A stretch of 64,000 bases of DNA, taken from assembly GCF_014762685.1 (NCBI RefSeq), contig NZ_JABURM010000005.1:1054001-1118000 (forward strand). The letters run 5' to 3'. The DNA comes from Gracilimonas sp. GTDB taxonomy: Bacteria; Bacteroidota; Rhodothermia; Balneolales; Balneolaceae. Of the stretch, positions 47,955 through 57,256 are shown in pieces. The position numbers and the translations under genes are program-made. A model generated the notes under the pieces. It saw only the letters and a list, made by a program, of their open reading frames with translations. It was not told the origin of the DNA and did no database searches. Position 1 is the stretch's first letter; each line of letters opens with the position of its first letter.

Positions 47955-49058
47955 ATGTTTAACGGTTACCAAAAAATAATAAAATACCTATGTGCCCTAC
48001 TCATCCTGGGGATCACTACAGTCGGTACAACTCATGCCCAATTAAATGACATTGGAGCTTTTCTACAAGCTGGTGCTGATGATGCCACCATTTTAACCAA
48101 AGAATATCTTAAGCCATTTCCAACAGGATTTGGAACCGGACTCAACGCAGGTTGGACTGAAAGTGCAGCACCTAAAAAAACTTTGGGCTTTAGTCTTCAA
48201 ATACGTCCCTCAATTGCAGTAGTACCCGGATCAGATCAATCATTTGATATATCTTCTCTTGGTCTGGATAAAATTGTAGTTGCAGCCGGAGAAGATCCGG
48301 TTACCTCTACTATTTCCGGCTCCAAAGGAAGCGGACCTTTATTGGAAATTTATGACGACCCCAATTCCAACAATCCCCAGAAGCTCGGTGAGTTTAACAT
48401 GCCGGGAGGAACCGGATTTTCATTTGTACCTGCTCCTGTGGTGCAGGCAAGCATCGGACTGGTAAAGAAAACCGATCTTACACTGCGTTATTTTCCTGAA
48501 ACAGAAATTGGTGATTTCGGCAGCTTCAGCATAATTGGAGGAGCGGTAAAACACGAGATTTCCCAATGGTTGCCAGGCAGTAAATTGTTACCTGTAGATA
48601 TTTCTTTGATGCTTGGATATAACCGAATTGGTGTTGATGCAGGTTTAGATCTTCAGGAAACAGGTACCAGAGATCCAAATGATCCTACCCTTACTTCTAA
48701 TCCTAATCCGGATTTTGACTCACAAAAAGTTGTCACCACAACTGAGACATTTGTTTTTAATGCATTGGTTGGTAAATCTCTACCGTTAATCAGTGTTTAT
48801 GGTGGGCTGGGATACCAAAAAGCTACTTTTGATCTAAGTGTAAACGGAGATTACCCTGTATCTTCTTATAATCCAATAACCCCGGGAGACGACTACATTG
48901 TAGTATCTGATCCAATTTCTTTCTCTTTGGACAGTAAAAGTTCCGCGCATGCACTTGCCGGCTTTAGACTTCGTCTGGGAATCCTGGCCATTTACGGTGA
49001 AGCTACCTTAGCAAACTATTTTACCGCAAATGCCGGTATTGGTATTAGCTTTAGATAA
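47955..49058 (+). CDS. Secreted beta-barrel protein (DUF6588-like)
   Basis: A 367-residue protein with a signal peptide (about 8-29, cleavage after THA-Q). The sequence shows DIGAFLQAGADDATILTKEYLKP near the mature N-terminus, alternating amphipathic beta strands and a C-terminal GIGISFR. It fits an outer-membrane barrel of the DUF6588 type; the DUF number is from memory. AAGGAG lies 6 bases before the ATG. Function is unknown. It ends before a strong terminator shared with the convergent export locus. Confidence 0.7.
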   Translation: MFNGYQKIIKYLCALLILGITTVGTTHAQLNDIGAFLQAGADDATILTKEYLKPFPTGFGTGLNAGWTESAAPKKTLGFSLQIRPSIAVVPGSDQSFDISSLGLDKIVVAAGEDPVTSTISGSKGSGPLLEIYDDPNSNNPQKLGEFNMPGGTGFSFVPAPVVQASIGLVKKTDLTLRYFPETEIGDFGSFSIIGGAVKHEISQWLPGSKLLPVDISLMLGYNRIGVDAGLDLQETGTRDPNDPTLTSNPNPDFDSQKVVTTTETFVFNALVGKSLPLISVYGGLGYQKATFDLSVNGDYPVSSYNPITPGDDYIVVSDPISFSLDSKSSAHALAGFRLRLGILAIYGEATLANYFTANAGIGISFR

Positions 49059-49083
49059 GCTGCACAAATAACATTCATATATA

Positions 49084-49110
49084 AAAAAGGCACTCAACGA
49101 GTGCCTTTTT
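49084..49110. terminator. Bidirectional intrinsic terminator
   Basis: A perfect 12-bp stem AAAAAGGCACTC / GAGTGCCTTTTT with the tri-loop AAC. It serves the barrel gene on the plus strand and the end of the ABC export locus on the minus strand. Confidence 0.9.
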
Positions 49111-49135
49111 TATATCAAATTTTTTACTGATTATT

Positions 49136-49861
49136 CTAATTATCAATCTTATGGTTAGCTAAAACCGGAGAATCCACTATATCATCGGTTTCAATCAGTC
49201 CATCTCTCAGTCGAATGATACGCCGTGCATGATCGGCAATTTCCTGCTCGTGAGTTACCACAATTATGGTATTACCCTGTTGATAAAGCTCTTCGAACAA
49301 TAACATAATCTCTTCCCCTGTTTTGGTATCCAGGTTACCCGTAGGCTCATCGGCAAGTAAAATAGAGGGATTATTCACTAATGCCCGCGCAATGGCTACA
49401 CGCTGGCGCTGACCGCCTGAAAGCTCATTTGGCTTGTGGTCTACCCGATCCCCAAGCCCAACTTTTGTTAATACTTCAGTTGCTCGTTTTTTGCGTTCTG
49501 CCGATTTCATTCCTGCATAAATCAACGGAAGTTCAGCATTTCCCAGGCATGATGTTCTTGGCAACAAGTTAAAAGTCTGAAACACGAAACCGATTTCCCG
49601 GTTACGAACTTCAGCCAGTTCTGCATCATCCATTTGGCTTACTTTGTTGTTATTAAGGACATATTCTCCGGATGTTGGGGTATCCAGGCAGCCAATCATA
49701 TTCATCAGGGTAGACTTACCGGAACCGGATGGCCCCATAATGGCAATGTATTCATTTTCTTTTATATCAAAGCTTACCCCTGCAAGAGCGTGTACTTCTG
49801 TTTGCCCCATTTGGTATACTTTGGTTAAATTTGTGATCTGTATAACCGGTTGTTCAGACAT
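49136..49861 (-). CDS. ABC transporter ATPase, MacB/LolD type
   Basis: A stand-alone nucleotide-binding subunit of 241 residues. It has Walker [10 protein letters not shown] (43-51), a Q-loop in [10 protein letters not shown], the signature [15 protein letters not shown] (about 145) and Walker [12 protein letters not shown]. This sequence type pairs with FtsX-fold permeases, and two such genes lie at the far end of the same locus. It follows the HlyD gene by 8 bases and is last in the run. Confidence 0.94.
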   Translation of the reverse strand: MSEQPVIQITNLTKVYQMGQTEVHALAGVSFDIKENEYIAIMGPSGSGKSTLMNMIGCLDTPTSGEYVLNNNKVSQMDDAELAEVRNREIGFVFQTFNLLPRTSCLGNAELPLIYAGMKSAERKKRATEVLTKVGLGDRVDHKPNELSGGQRQRVAIARALVNNPSILLADEPTGNLDTKTGEEIMLLFEELYQQGNTIIVVTHEQEIADHARRIIRLRDGLIETDDIVDSPVLANHKIDN

Positions 49862-49869
49862 AAATTCAA

Positions 49870-51246
49870 TTAGTTAAATGTAGAAACTTTATTATTTACA
49901 GTGACTTTATCACCGTCATTCAAAAGGTTAGAAAGTGTTCGATAACTGCCAATTACTACTTCCTCCCCTGCTTCCAATCCCGACAGAATTTGGATGTGTG
50001 AATTGTCACTGATTCCAGTTTCCACTTCTTTTCGAATTGCTTTTCCATCCTCTATCACAAAAACAACTTTGCGCATATCTTCTTCCCTGATAATCAAGTC
50101 ATCATCCTGGCTGTTGGCAAGCATAATTTCCGCTGAATCCTCTGTTTCCCCATTTTCAGAAGTTTGATCTTTAGCAAAATCTCGAACTGTAACCGCTTGT
50201 ATTGGCACTGAAACCACATTTACGGCTGTTTGTGTTTCTATATCAATGGTAGCAGACATCCCAGGTCTGAAATTTGGAACAAAGCTTTCTTCCGGTCCTT
50301 CTGAGGCTTCATTGCGGACCATCTGTTCGGGGCTGCTGTCTATATTGTGTGGGGTAATAATTCTAACCTTTACCTGATAGTTGGTTACTTGCTCATTGGT
50401 GCCACTTCCTGTTATTTGGGCAGAATTAGCAATCTCTGTAACTACTCCGTTAAATTTCCGTTCCGGATACGCATCCACTTCAATTCTTGAAGTATCCGCA
50501 TAGTCTACATTAACAATATCATTTTCATTAACCTCTACAAGTACTTCCATTCGATCCAGCAATGATACCCGCATCATCTCCGTACCGGCCATTTGTGCAT
50601 TACCCAGCACTCTTTCACCTTCTTCAACAGTTAAGCCCGTAACTGTACCATTTTGAGGAGCTCGTATCACCGTTTGCTCAAGCTCTTCCTGTGCCTGGCG
50701 TAATTGAGCCTGGGCACTTTGTATTTGATACTCAGCCGCTTTGAGACTTGCTTTTTGGGAATCAAATTCCGATTTGGACTGAATGTACTCCATTTCAGAA
50801 ATCAAGTCTTTCTCATATAAGGTATTGTCTCGCTGGTAAGCAGCTTCTGCTCGAATCAAAGCTGCACGAGTCTGTTCTAAACGCGCTTTTTGTGTTAACA
50901 ACGCAGCATTTAAATTATCAATTTGGGCCTGATAAATATCAGGTTTAATACGTACCAGTAAGTCACCCTGTCGTACAAAATCACCTTCTTTTACGGCTAG
51001 TTCTATAATTTCTCCTGATACATCAGGACGAATGACAACTTCAATTTCCGGTTGTACCTTTCCGGAAGCAGATACTAACTGAGTTATGGTCTTAAGCTTA
51101 GCGGTAGCTGTTTCAACTTCTTTACCGGTGTCAGAATTTCCTATTACACCTGTTACCCGTAGCGTTAGCCCCAAAAGTACTATGAACCCTAAAACCCCAA
51201 CTACCCAAAACAGGGTTTTCTTAGAAGAAGATTTTCGTTTTGACAT
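49870..51246 (-). CDS. HlyD/MacA-family periplasmic adaptor protein
   Basis: A membrane fusion protein of 458 residues. It has a cytosolic basic N-terminus, one membrane helix (about 12-31), a biotinyl-lipoyl half-motif ([30 protein letters not shown]), a coiled-coil hairpin (about 105-195), the second lipoyl half ([21 protein letters not shown]), and beta-barrel and membrane-proximal domains. It bridges the MacB-type transporter and TolC. It sits 28 bases after tolC. Confidence 0.93.
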   Translation of the reverse strand: MSKRKSSSKKTLFWVVGVLGFIVLLGLTLRVTGVIGNSDTGKEVETATAKLKTITQLVSASGKVQPEIEVVIRPDVSGEIIELAVKEGDFVRQGDLLVRIKPDIYQAQIDNLNAALLTQKARLEQTRAALIRAEAAYQRDNTLYEKDLISEMEYIQSKSEFDSQKASLKAAEYQIQSAQAQLRQAQEELEQTVIRAPQNGTVTGLTVEEGERVLGNAQMAGTEMMRVSLLDRMEVLVEVNENDIVNVDYADTSRIEVDAYPERKFNGVVTEIANSAQITGSGTNEQVTNYQVKVRIITPHNIDSSPEQMVRNEASEGPEESFVPNFRPGMSATIDIETQTAVNVVSVPIQAVTVRDFAKDQTSENGETEDSAEIMLANSQDDDLIIREEDMRKVVFVIEDGKAIRKEVETGISDNSHIQILSGLEAGEEVVIGSYRTLSNLLNDGDKVTVNNKVSTFN

Positions 51247-51274
51247 TTAACTATCCTTGTTAAAAAGGTTGTTA

Positions 51275-52654
51275 TTAAAACTCAACATTTTCACCGCTCA
51301 GTTTACCCAGGTAGTAATCCAGAAGTTTTTCTTGAAATACAAGGTTATACATCGCCTGGGTATAATTTGATTGTGCTTCTACATAGCTCGCCTGGGCTTG
51401 GCTTAACTCAATCAATGTGCTTGAACCAACATTATAGCGTTCTTGCTGAGTTTCAAACGCCCGCTCACTGGCACGACGGGATTTTTCTGAAGCTTCCAGT
51501 TGCTTTACATATGAAGTGTAATCATTATAAGCTTGAGTCACTTCCTGAATAACCTGCAGTCTTGAATTATCAAGATTTAACTCTGCATTTTTCAACTGTA
51601 CCTGAGATGACTGGATATTATACATCCGGTTCCAATTTTGAAAAATTGGAATGCTTACTGAAAAGCCTATAGACCGGTTAATTCGCTGGTCAAAAAACTG
51701 ATCACTGAAAGTTACATTTTCTCCTAACACCGAGTATTGATCACTGTATGAAGTTGACAAACCTGCACTTGCTGAAACAGAAGGAAGTAAATTATTTTTA
51801 GTCATTCTAAGCTGATATTCAAGAGTACGAATATTCGCGATAGAGCTCTTCAAGTCAGAACGATTAAGCAAAGCCTGATCAATTAACTCGCTTAAAGAAT
51901 AGCTTTCCACAGCTTCTGCACTAATATTCGATTCAATTTCAGGAACGGTGAATTCATACTCCCCGAGAGGGTCAATTTGAAGCTGACGAATGAGCAATAT
52001 CTTGCTAAACTTTAACGCGTTTTCCTGCTGCGTCAGTAATAATTCTTCATTAGCCACCTGAGCTTCCTGATTATATAAATCTACAGTTGGTCTTGAACCA
52101 ACTTCTACCTGTGCTTCAACTTGTTCAAGTTGTTTTCTTGAGTTTTCTAAATTTTCTTTGCGTATCTCAAGCAACTCCATATCAAGTAACACGCCCAAAT
52201 AATTGGATGCGGTATTAAAGATTACTTGTTCTTTTGCTCGTTGTAGACTTTCTTCTTCCGATAGCTTTGACTGCTCACTTGCCCGAAGTGAATGTATATT
52301 TTCAAACCCGTTAAATAGAGGAATACTGGCACTCACATTACCCGAAATTGATTGAGATGTTATATCAACAAAAGGATCTAATCCTTCACTGAAACGATCT
52401 GAAATAAACTGCTGCCCTGTTCGTCTTGATCCACTGAAATTTGCATTTACAGAAGGAAGAAAATCGGCATACTCACTGCGAATATTGTAGTCAGCCAATT
52501 CAAGATTATTCTTGGCCTGCTTTAGCTGGTAGTTATTTTCAAGTGCTATTTCTATCGCTTCTTGCAGAGTAATGGTTCGCTTTTCCTGTGCAAGTAAATT
52601 ACTTGTAACTGATAGAAGAGCAAAAAACAGGATTGATGATATAAATCTTTTCAT
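51275..52654 (-). CDS. TolC-family outer-membrane efflux protein
   Basis: An outer-membrane/periplasmic channel with signal peptide MKRFISSILFFALLSVTSNLLA. I placed the start at ATG 52654; an extension to 52717 would put 21 polar residues before the signal. The two repeats of the OEP fold are visible from TITLQEAIEIALENNYQ and YSLSELIDQALLNRSDLK, each with long helices. It has about 459 residues and is the exit duct of the neighbouring ABC system. Confidence 0.92.
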   Translation of the reverse strand: MKRFISSILFFALLSVTSNLLAQEKRTITLQEAIEIALENNYQLKQAKNNLELADYNIRSEYADFLPSVNANFSGSRRTGQQFISDRFSEGLDPFVDITSQSISGNVSASIPLFNGFENIHSLRASEQSKLSEEESLQRAKEQVIFNTASNYLGVLLDMELLEIRKENLENSRKQLEQVEAQVEVGSRPTVDLYNQEAQVANEELLLTQQENALKFSKILLIRQLQIDPLGEYEFTVPEIESNISAEAVESYSLSELIDQALLNRSDLKSSIANIRTLEYQLRMTKNNLLPSVSASAGLSTSYSDQYSVLGENVTFSDQFFDQRINRSIGFSVSIPIFQNWNRMYNIQSSQVQLKNAELNLDNSRLQVIQEVTQAYNDYTSYVKQLEASEKSRRASERAFETQQERYNVGSSTLIELSQAQASYVEAQSNYTQAMYNLVFQEKLLDYYLGKLSGENVEF

Positions 52655-52780
52655 GATTAAAATTCGTTTTTTGTATTGACAGGTTTCGTACACGATAGTG
52701 GACGCAAATAGTTGCATAAAAGTTGCTCTGTTTTAGATCTTTATCTCTTTTTACAGGCAAATAACAGATAATTGCAAAGC

Positions 52781-53164
52781 TCAGTCTTCGGAACCCTTAT
52801 TTTTTTCTTTCATCGAGGTGACTTTATCGTCCAGGTAATCCATTAAAAGGCTGAGCCCTTTTTTAGCAAGCATCCGTTTTAGTTCTTTTGTGATTCCTGA
52901 ATCGGGAACACTATCTGAACTATACCTCTTTGATGATGTTCTTCTATAATTCTTTCGCTCTCTCCCTAATAAAAACCCGGCTACAATCGAAGCTCCCACT
53001 ATAGACAGTGGATATTTTTTAATTAAGTTCTTGGGATCCATATTGGAAGAAACCTCTTCTTTAACCTCATCTATGGATTTATCGATACCCCCTTGAATAC
53101 GAATCAGTTCGTCTTCCAATTCTTGCTTTTTCTTTTCCAAGTTCGATAATTTTACATCAGCCAT
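52781..53164 (-). CDS. Small membrane protein with coiled coil (YtxH-like)
   Basis: A 127-residue protein with an N-terminal heptad-like helix (about 5-40), a single hydrophobic segment LSIVGASIVAGFLLG (about 53-67) followed by basic residues, and a charged C-terminal tail. It resembles YtxH-type general-stress proteins in layout, but I see no diagnostic motif. It begins one base after the holin-like gene and so is translated with it. Confidence 0.6.
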   Translation of the reverse strand: MADVKLSNLEKKKQELEDELIRIQGGIDKSIDEVKEEVSSNMDPKNLIKKYPLSIVGASIVAGFLLGRERKNYRRTSSKRYSSDSVPDSGITKELKRMLAKKGLSLLMDYLDDKVTSMKEKNKGSED

Positions 53165-53165
53165 T

Positions 53166-53576
53166 TCAATCTAGTGATTTATTAGAAGTTTCTTTGGATG
53201 GAAGCTCTTTTATATTATCCTCATCCTTAGTGAATGAGTTAAGCAATTCCGCTAAAATTTGATCTTGTATTTTTCGTGCAATTGATGCTGGTTTAAAAAT
53301 CACGAATATCAACCCAATAATTATAAAAGGAGAAGAAACGATAGCGTATCCCGCCCATCTTTCATCTAAAACTTCCCCTAAATAAATAGCCAAGGCTGTC
53401 ATTCCAAATACCAATCCAATTGCAAGAATAGTATAACCAATTAGGTTTTGTACAGATTTACCAAGTAAATATGTAACCTCATCACTGATATTTAAAAGCG
53501 TAAGTTCAAGCTTGGTTTCTATATATTCTTTAAGCTCGTGGGTAATATGTTTAATACGATTCCCTAAATCATCCAT
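53166..53576 (-). CDS. Phage-holin-family/YqjE-like membrane protein
   Basis: A 136-residue protein with a cytosolic amphipathic N-terminus, then two membrane segments (about 43-67 and 74-94: LIGYTILAIGLVFGMTALAIYLG and YAIVSSPFIIIGLIFVIF, each as separate helices) and a charged C-terminus. This is the YqjE/Holin-X arrangement, which in E. coli sits beside yqjD as here. There is no phage around, so the holin label is only a fold name. It lies 8 bases after the YqjD-like gene. Confidence 0.65.
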   Translation of the reverse strand: MDDLGNRIKHITHELKEYIETKLELTLLNISDEVTYLLGKSVQNLIGYTILAIGLVFGMTALAIYLGEVLDERWAGYAIVSSPFIIIGLIFVIFKPASIARKIQDQILAELLNSFTKDEDNIKELPSKETSNKSLD

Positions 53577-53584
53577 AAGAATCC

Positions 53585-53797
53585 TCAGTCTTCTGATGTG
53601 AAAATTTTAGCTGCTATAAATCCAACAGCCAACCCAATTGCCACCGATTTTATCGGATGTTTCCGGATGGATGATTCTGTTTGTTCTCTTAATTCTTCTA
53701 ATCGAATATGCAGTTCTTCATCTTCAAGGATTTCACGGCCTTTTTCAATAGCTCTGTCCAGTCGTTCATTTAGGTTTTGGATAATTTCTTCGTTCAT
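53585..53797 (-). CDS. DUF883/YqjD-like C-tail-anchored protein
   Basis: A 70-residue protein: a charged helical segment (1-43) and one C-terminal membrane segment KSVAIGLAVGFIAAKIF (49-65) with small-residue spacing typical of YqjD/ElaB/YgaM. In E. coli this family anchors ribosomes to the membrane in stationary phase. It is first of three small membrane-protein genes embedded between ABC permease and tolC genes. Confidence 0.7.
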   Translation of the reverse strand: MNEEIIQNLNERLDRAIEKGREILEDEELHIRLEELREQTESSIRKHPIKSVAIGLAVGFIAAKIFTSED

Positions 53798-53864
53798 ATA
53801 GCCCTGTGTTTTTTATTTAATATAACAAATTGCAACGGATGCTTAAATCATCCATTGCAAAAAG

Positions 53865-55088
53865 TTATTCGTAGCGTAAACTATCTATAGGATCAAGCTT
53901 GGACGCTTTATAAGCAGGATATACACCAAATACTAATCCTACAATTAACATTCCTAAAAAGCCTCCGATTACTGACCACAAAGGAATCACAGCTTCTGTC
54001 TCAATCCATAATGCCATCAGATTTCCAACTCCGATACCTAATATCATACCTATGACGCCTCCTATTTGACAAATAAAAACTGCCTCCATTAAAAACTGAC
54101 TTACGATTGCTTTTCGGGTTGCTCCAACTGCCTTTCTAATGCCTATCTCACGGGTACGTTCCGAAACCGAAACTAACATGATATTCATGACACCAATTCC
54201 TGCCCCAAGCAAGGTAATAAATCCAATTGCAAAACCACCCAGGTAAAGAGCTGTAGTAAAGGTATCAAAGGTTCCTGAAAGGGTTTCGTTGGTTGATATC
54301 TCAAAATCATTATTCTCGCCGGGATTTACTTTACGGATCACCCGCAATATCCCCGTGATCTCCTCCACGGTTTCACTTATAAAGTCGATCTCAGGTGCCT
54401 GAACCTGAATATTGATATTTCGATTCCCGCCATACACATTAAGCGCTGTGGTGTAAGGTATCAATACGAAATTATCAAAAGACTGCCCAAAGATCTGACC
54501 CTTTGGTTCTAAAATACCTATCACAGTATATGGTTTCCCCCCAAATCGTATTTGCTTCCCGATCGGATACTGATTTTTGAACAGTACATTCTGAACATCC
54601 TTGCCCAAAATAGCAACATTACGCCCATATTGAACATCATCCCCGGTGAAATTACGTCCGTCTTCCAATTCATAGGAATTATTATTGAGGTAATTTTCAT
54701 TGCTTCCGCTAATTCGAACATTTGGCTCCGTTTCTTGATCTTCAAATGAGATCTTGGCTATTCCGAACGTCTCATCCGGGCTCATTCCCCGGCCTATTCG
54801 CATCTGTTCCTTCAGTTCTTCTGCTGTTTTGAAATCTATATTCTTTCTATTTCGGACATCATCACTTAAAGACCCCATTTGCACGGATGGAGTTCTGGAA
54901 ACACTAATCACATCTGCTCCCATAATACTCATGGTGTTTTGAAAAAAATTATCCAGAACAGCTACTGCCGTTGTAGATACAATGACTGAAAACACCCCAA
55001 TGACCAATGCCAAAAGCGTCAGAAAAGAACGCAGCTTATTAGCTTTCAAAGAATCGTAGGCTTGTATGGTAGTTTCTTTAATTCTCAT
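53865..55088 (-). CDS. ABC transporter permease, MacB/FtsX family (second)
   Basis: A 407-residue permease with one N-terminal membrane helix (about 20-45), a large periplasmic MacB_PCD domain (about 50-270), and three C-terminal helices (about 280-400). The cytosolic coupling region VSVSERTREIGIRKAVGATRK lies before the third helix. There is no ATPase domain, so it must use a separate one. It starts 5 bases after the first permease gene. Confidence 0.93.
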   Translation of the reverse strand: MRIKETTIQAYDSLKANKLRSFLTLLALVIGVFSVIVSTTAVAVLDNFFQNTMSIMGADVISVSRTPSVQMGSLSDDVRNRKNIDFKTAEELKEQMRIGRGMSPDETFGIAKISFEDQETEPNVRISGSNENYLNNNSYELEDGRNFTGDDVQYGRNVAILGKDVQNVLFKNQYPIGKQIRFGGKPYTVIGILEPKGQIFGQSFDNFVLIPYTTALNVYGGNRNINIQVQAPEIDFISETVEEITGILRVIRKVNPGENNDFEISTNETLSGTFDTFTTALYLGGFAIGFITLLGAGIGVMNIMLVSVSERTREIGIRKAVGATRKAIVSQFLMEAVFICQIGGVIGMILGIGVGNLMALWIETEAVIPLWSVIGGFLGMLIVGLVFGVYPAYKASKLDPIDSLRYE

Positions 55089-55093
55089 AATTA

Positions 55094-56323
55094 TTATTCA
55101 AACCTTAATGATTCAATCGGATCTGATTTTGCAGCCCGGTAGGCTGGGATAAAGCCAAAAACCACCCCGACTATGGTACATATAGTAAAGCCGAGCAACA
55201 CAACGCTCACATTCATAACCGCCACAAAAGCCTGGTTGATCAATATGGTCAGCCCGCCAGCCAGCACAACTCCTATTACCCCACCCAACAGACAAATTGC
55301 AATGGCTTCGAGCAAAAATTGAGTCATGATCTCCCACGATTTTGCACCAACTGCTTTTCTGATCCCAATCTCCTTTGTACGCTCCCTAACCGATACAAAC
55401 ATAATATTCATTACCCCAATACCACCTATCAGTAAAGACAGTCCGCTGAGAATAAAACCCACCGCATATATACCGGCCTTCATTCCTTCAAGTTGCTGCT
55501 TGAAAGCTTCCGGCTTGTTCATGGCAAAGTCATTGTCTTCTGTAGCATCAAGTTGACGGATTCTCCTCATAATACCTTCAAGTTCATATTCACCTTCTCT
55601 GAGAGTAGCTTGATCAGGAAATTGTACTCCTATTTGAAGACCATATCGCAAACCATAGATCTGTCCGTATGCGGAGATAGGAATAATGATTCGGTTATCG
55701 GCATCTTCAAGCCCCATGAATTTTCCTTGCTTCACCAAGACACCTATCACCGTGAATTTTTGTCCTCCAATTCTGATCTTCTTTCCCAGTGGATTTTCCA
55801 GTTCAAATAACGATTCCCTTATTGTATTACCGATCACCACTACTTTAGCACCTGACCTCACTTCTTCCTGAACAAACATTCGCCCGTCAGCTATGTTCAA
55901 TCCCTGTATCTCCAGATAATTGGCAGTGGTTCCTGAAAGCCCTACATCTTCGGCACTTTTCTCCTGATAGCGAATGGTTGTACCTCTATTAGCTGCACCG
56001 GTAACATTAGACGCATACCTGCTGTAATCCCTGATCTGGTCCACATATTCCAAATCCATCTCTTTACGGTTGCGATACTCCCACCACTTGTATTCACCGC
56101 CCATTCCCCAAGGCCACTTCTCTACATAAACCACATTCCGTCCCATCATCGACATGCTTTTTTCAAAGGTGATGTCCATTCCGGTAGTAACAGAATCAAC
56201 GATTGTCACCATGGTAATCCCTATGATGATACAAAGCGCTGTAAGTATGGATCGGATTTTATTTGTTTTGAGAGCGCTGAGGGCAATTTTAAAGCCTTCT
56301 GTAAAGCTATTTAATATTCTCAT
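55094..56323 (-). CDS. ABC transporter permease, MacB/FtsX family (first)
   Basis: A 409-residue paralogue of the next gene, with the same layout: N-terminal helix (about 22-45), a periplasmic domain and three C-terminal helices, and VSVRERTKEIGIRKAVGAKSW as coupling motif. The two permeases differ enough in the periplasmic part to form a heterodimer, but homodimers are possible. It is the first gene of the minus-strand export locus, divergent from bshB1. Confidence 0.93.
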   Translation of the reverse strand: MRILNSFTEGFKIALSALKTNKIRSILTALCIIIGITMVTIVDSVTTGMDITFEKSMSMMGRNVVYVEKWPWGMGGEYKWWEYRNRKEMDLEYVDQIRDYSRYASNVTGAANRGTTIRYQEKSAEDVGLSGTTANYLEIQGLNIADGRMFVQEEVRSGAKVVVIGNTIRESLFELENPLGKKIRIGGQKFTVIGVLVKQGKFMGLEDADNRIIIPISAYGQIYGLRYGLQIGVQFPDQATLREGEYELEGIMRRIRQLDATEDNDFAMNKPEAFKQQLEGMKAGIYAVGFILSGLSLLIGGIGVMNIMFVSVRERTKEIGIRKAVGAKSWEIMTQFLLEAIAICLLGGVIGVVLAGGLTILINQAFVAVMNVSVVLLGFTICTIVGVVFGFIPAYRAAKSDPIESLRFE

Positions 56324-56461
56324 GATATTTTTTGAGTGATCAGTTTATGCCCGTACGATAACAGCAGGATTTCGTTGCACCGGAAGTGAAATAAATTAAA
56401 CTTCTTTTCACCTTTATTGATGCCACAATTATTTCTTACTTTCGAGAAAAAAATAAAATCT

Positions 56462-57205
56462 ATGAAATTAGACGTCCTCGTTTTTGCTTCCCATCCGGAT
56501 GATGCTGAACTAAATTGTGGCGGAACTATAGCTGCCCTTACTTCTCAAGGAAAAAAAGTAGGCATTATTGACTTAACCAAAGGTGAGATGGGAACCCGGG
56601 GAACAGAAAAAACCCGTGCCAAAGAAGTAGAAAAAGCTTCTGAAATATTAGGGATCTCTTATCGTAAGAATCTGAATTTAGGTGATTCACTCATTCCAAA
56701 CACCCGACAAAATCAATTGAAAATTATAGAGCAAGTCAGGGCCACCCAGCCCCATATTTGTTTGTTAGGCGCTCCCTTCGACCGGCATCCGGATCATGCC
56801 AAAGGCACCAGCTTGGTTTTAGACGCTCTGTATTATTCAGGATTGAAGAAACTGGACACAAAAAGTGAAGATGGCAAAGCTCAGGAAGCATTTAGGCCCG
56901 CTCACATACTACATTATATGCAAGATCGTCCCATTGATACGGATTTTGTGTTTGATATTTCTGATCATTGGGAAACAAAAAAGAAATCCATGCTAGCCTA
57001 CACCACTCAATTCAATGTGAGTGATCCCGGGAATGAACCAGAAACTTATATTTCTTCAGCTAACTATTTCAAACAATTAGAAGCACGTGCCCGGTATTTC
57101 GGCCACTTATCAGGATTTGAATTCGGAGAACCCTTCAAGTATTACCTGTCTCCCGCGCCGCTTAGAAATATGAATGTGTTTTTTGAAAGTAATCCGAAAC
57201 GTTAA
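56462..57205 (+). CDS. bshB1: Bacillithiol biosynthesis deacetylase BshB1
   Basis: Removes acetyl from GlcNAc-malate in bacillithiol synthesis. The PIG-L/LmbE fold shows the zinc motif HPDDAE (His11-Asp14) and a second motif RHPDH. GEMGTRGT is the BshB1/MshB substrate loop. I placed the start at ATG 56462; the frame extends to 56417 but the conserved protein begins at MKLDVLV. It has 247 residues. A weak TACTTTCG box lies upstream. The genes for BshA and BshC are not in the window. Confidence 0.9.
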   Translation: MKLDVLVFASHPDDAELNCGGTIAALTSQGKKVGIIDLTKGEMGTRGTEKTRAKEVEKASEILGISYRKNLNLGDSLIPNTRQNQLKIIEQVRATQPHICLLGAPFDRHPDHAKGTSLVLDALYYSGLKKLDTKSEDGKAQEAFRPAHILHYMQDRPIDTDFVFDISDHWETKKKSMLAYTTQFNVSDPGNEPETYISSANYFKQLEARARYFGHLSGFEFGEPFKYYLSPAPLRNMNVFFESNPKR

Positions 57206-57256
57206 TTCATTTTACCAGGAACCTATATCAAATTGCTGAATTAACGAATACGGTTT

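Noticed and set aside
53166-53576. Prophage remnant, from the holin-type protein
   Set aside because: No endolysin, capsid, integrase or attachment site is near; the protein fits the YqjE-like arrangement next to a YqjD-like gene.
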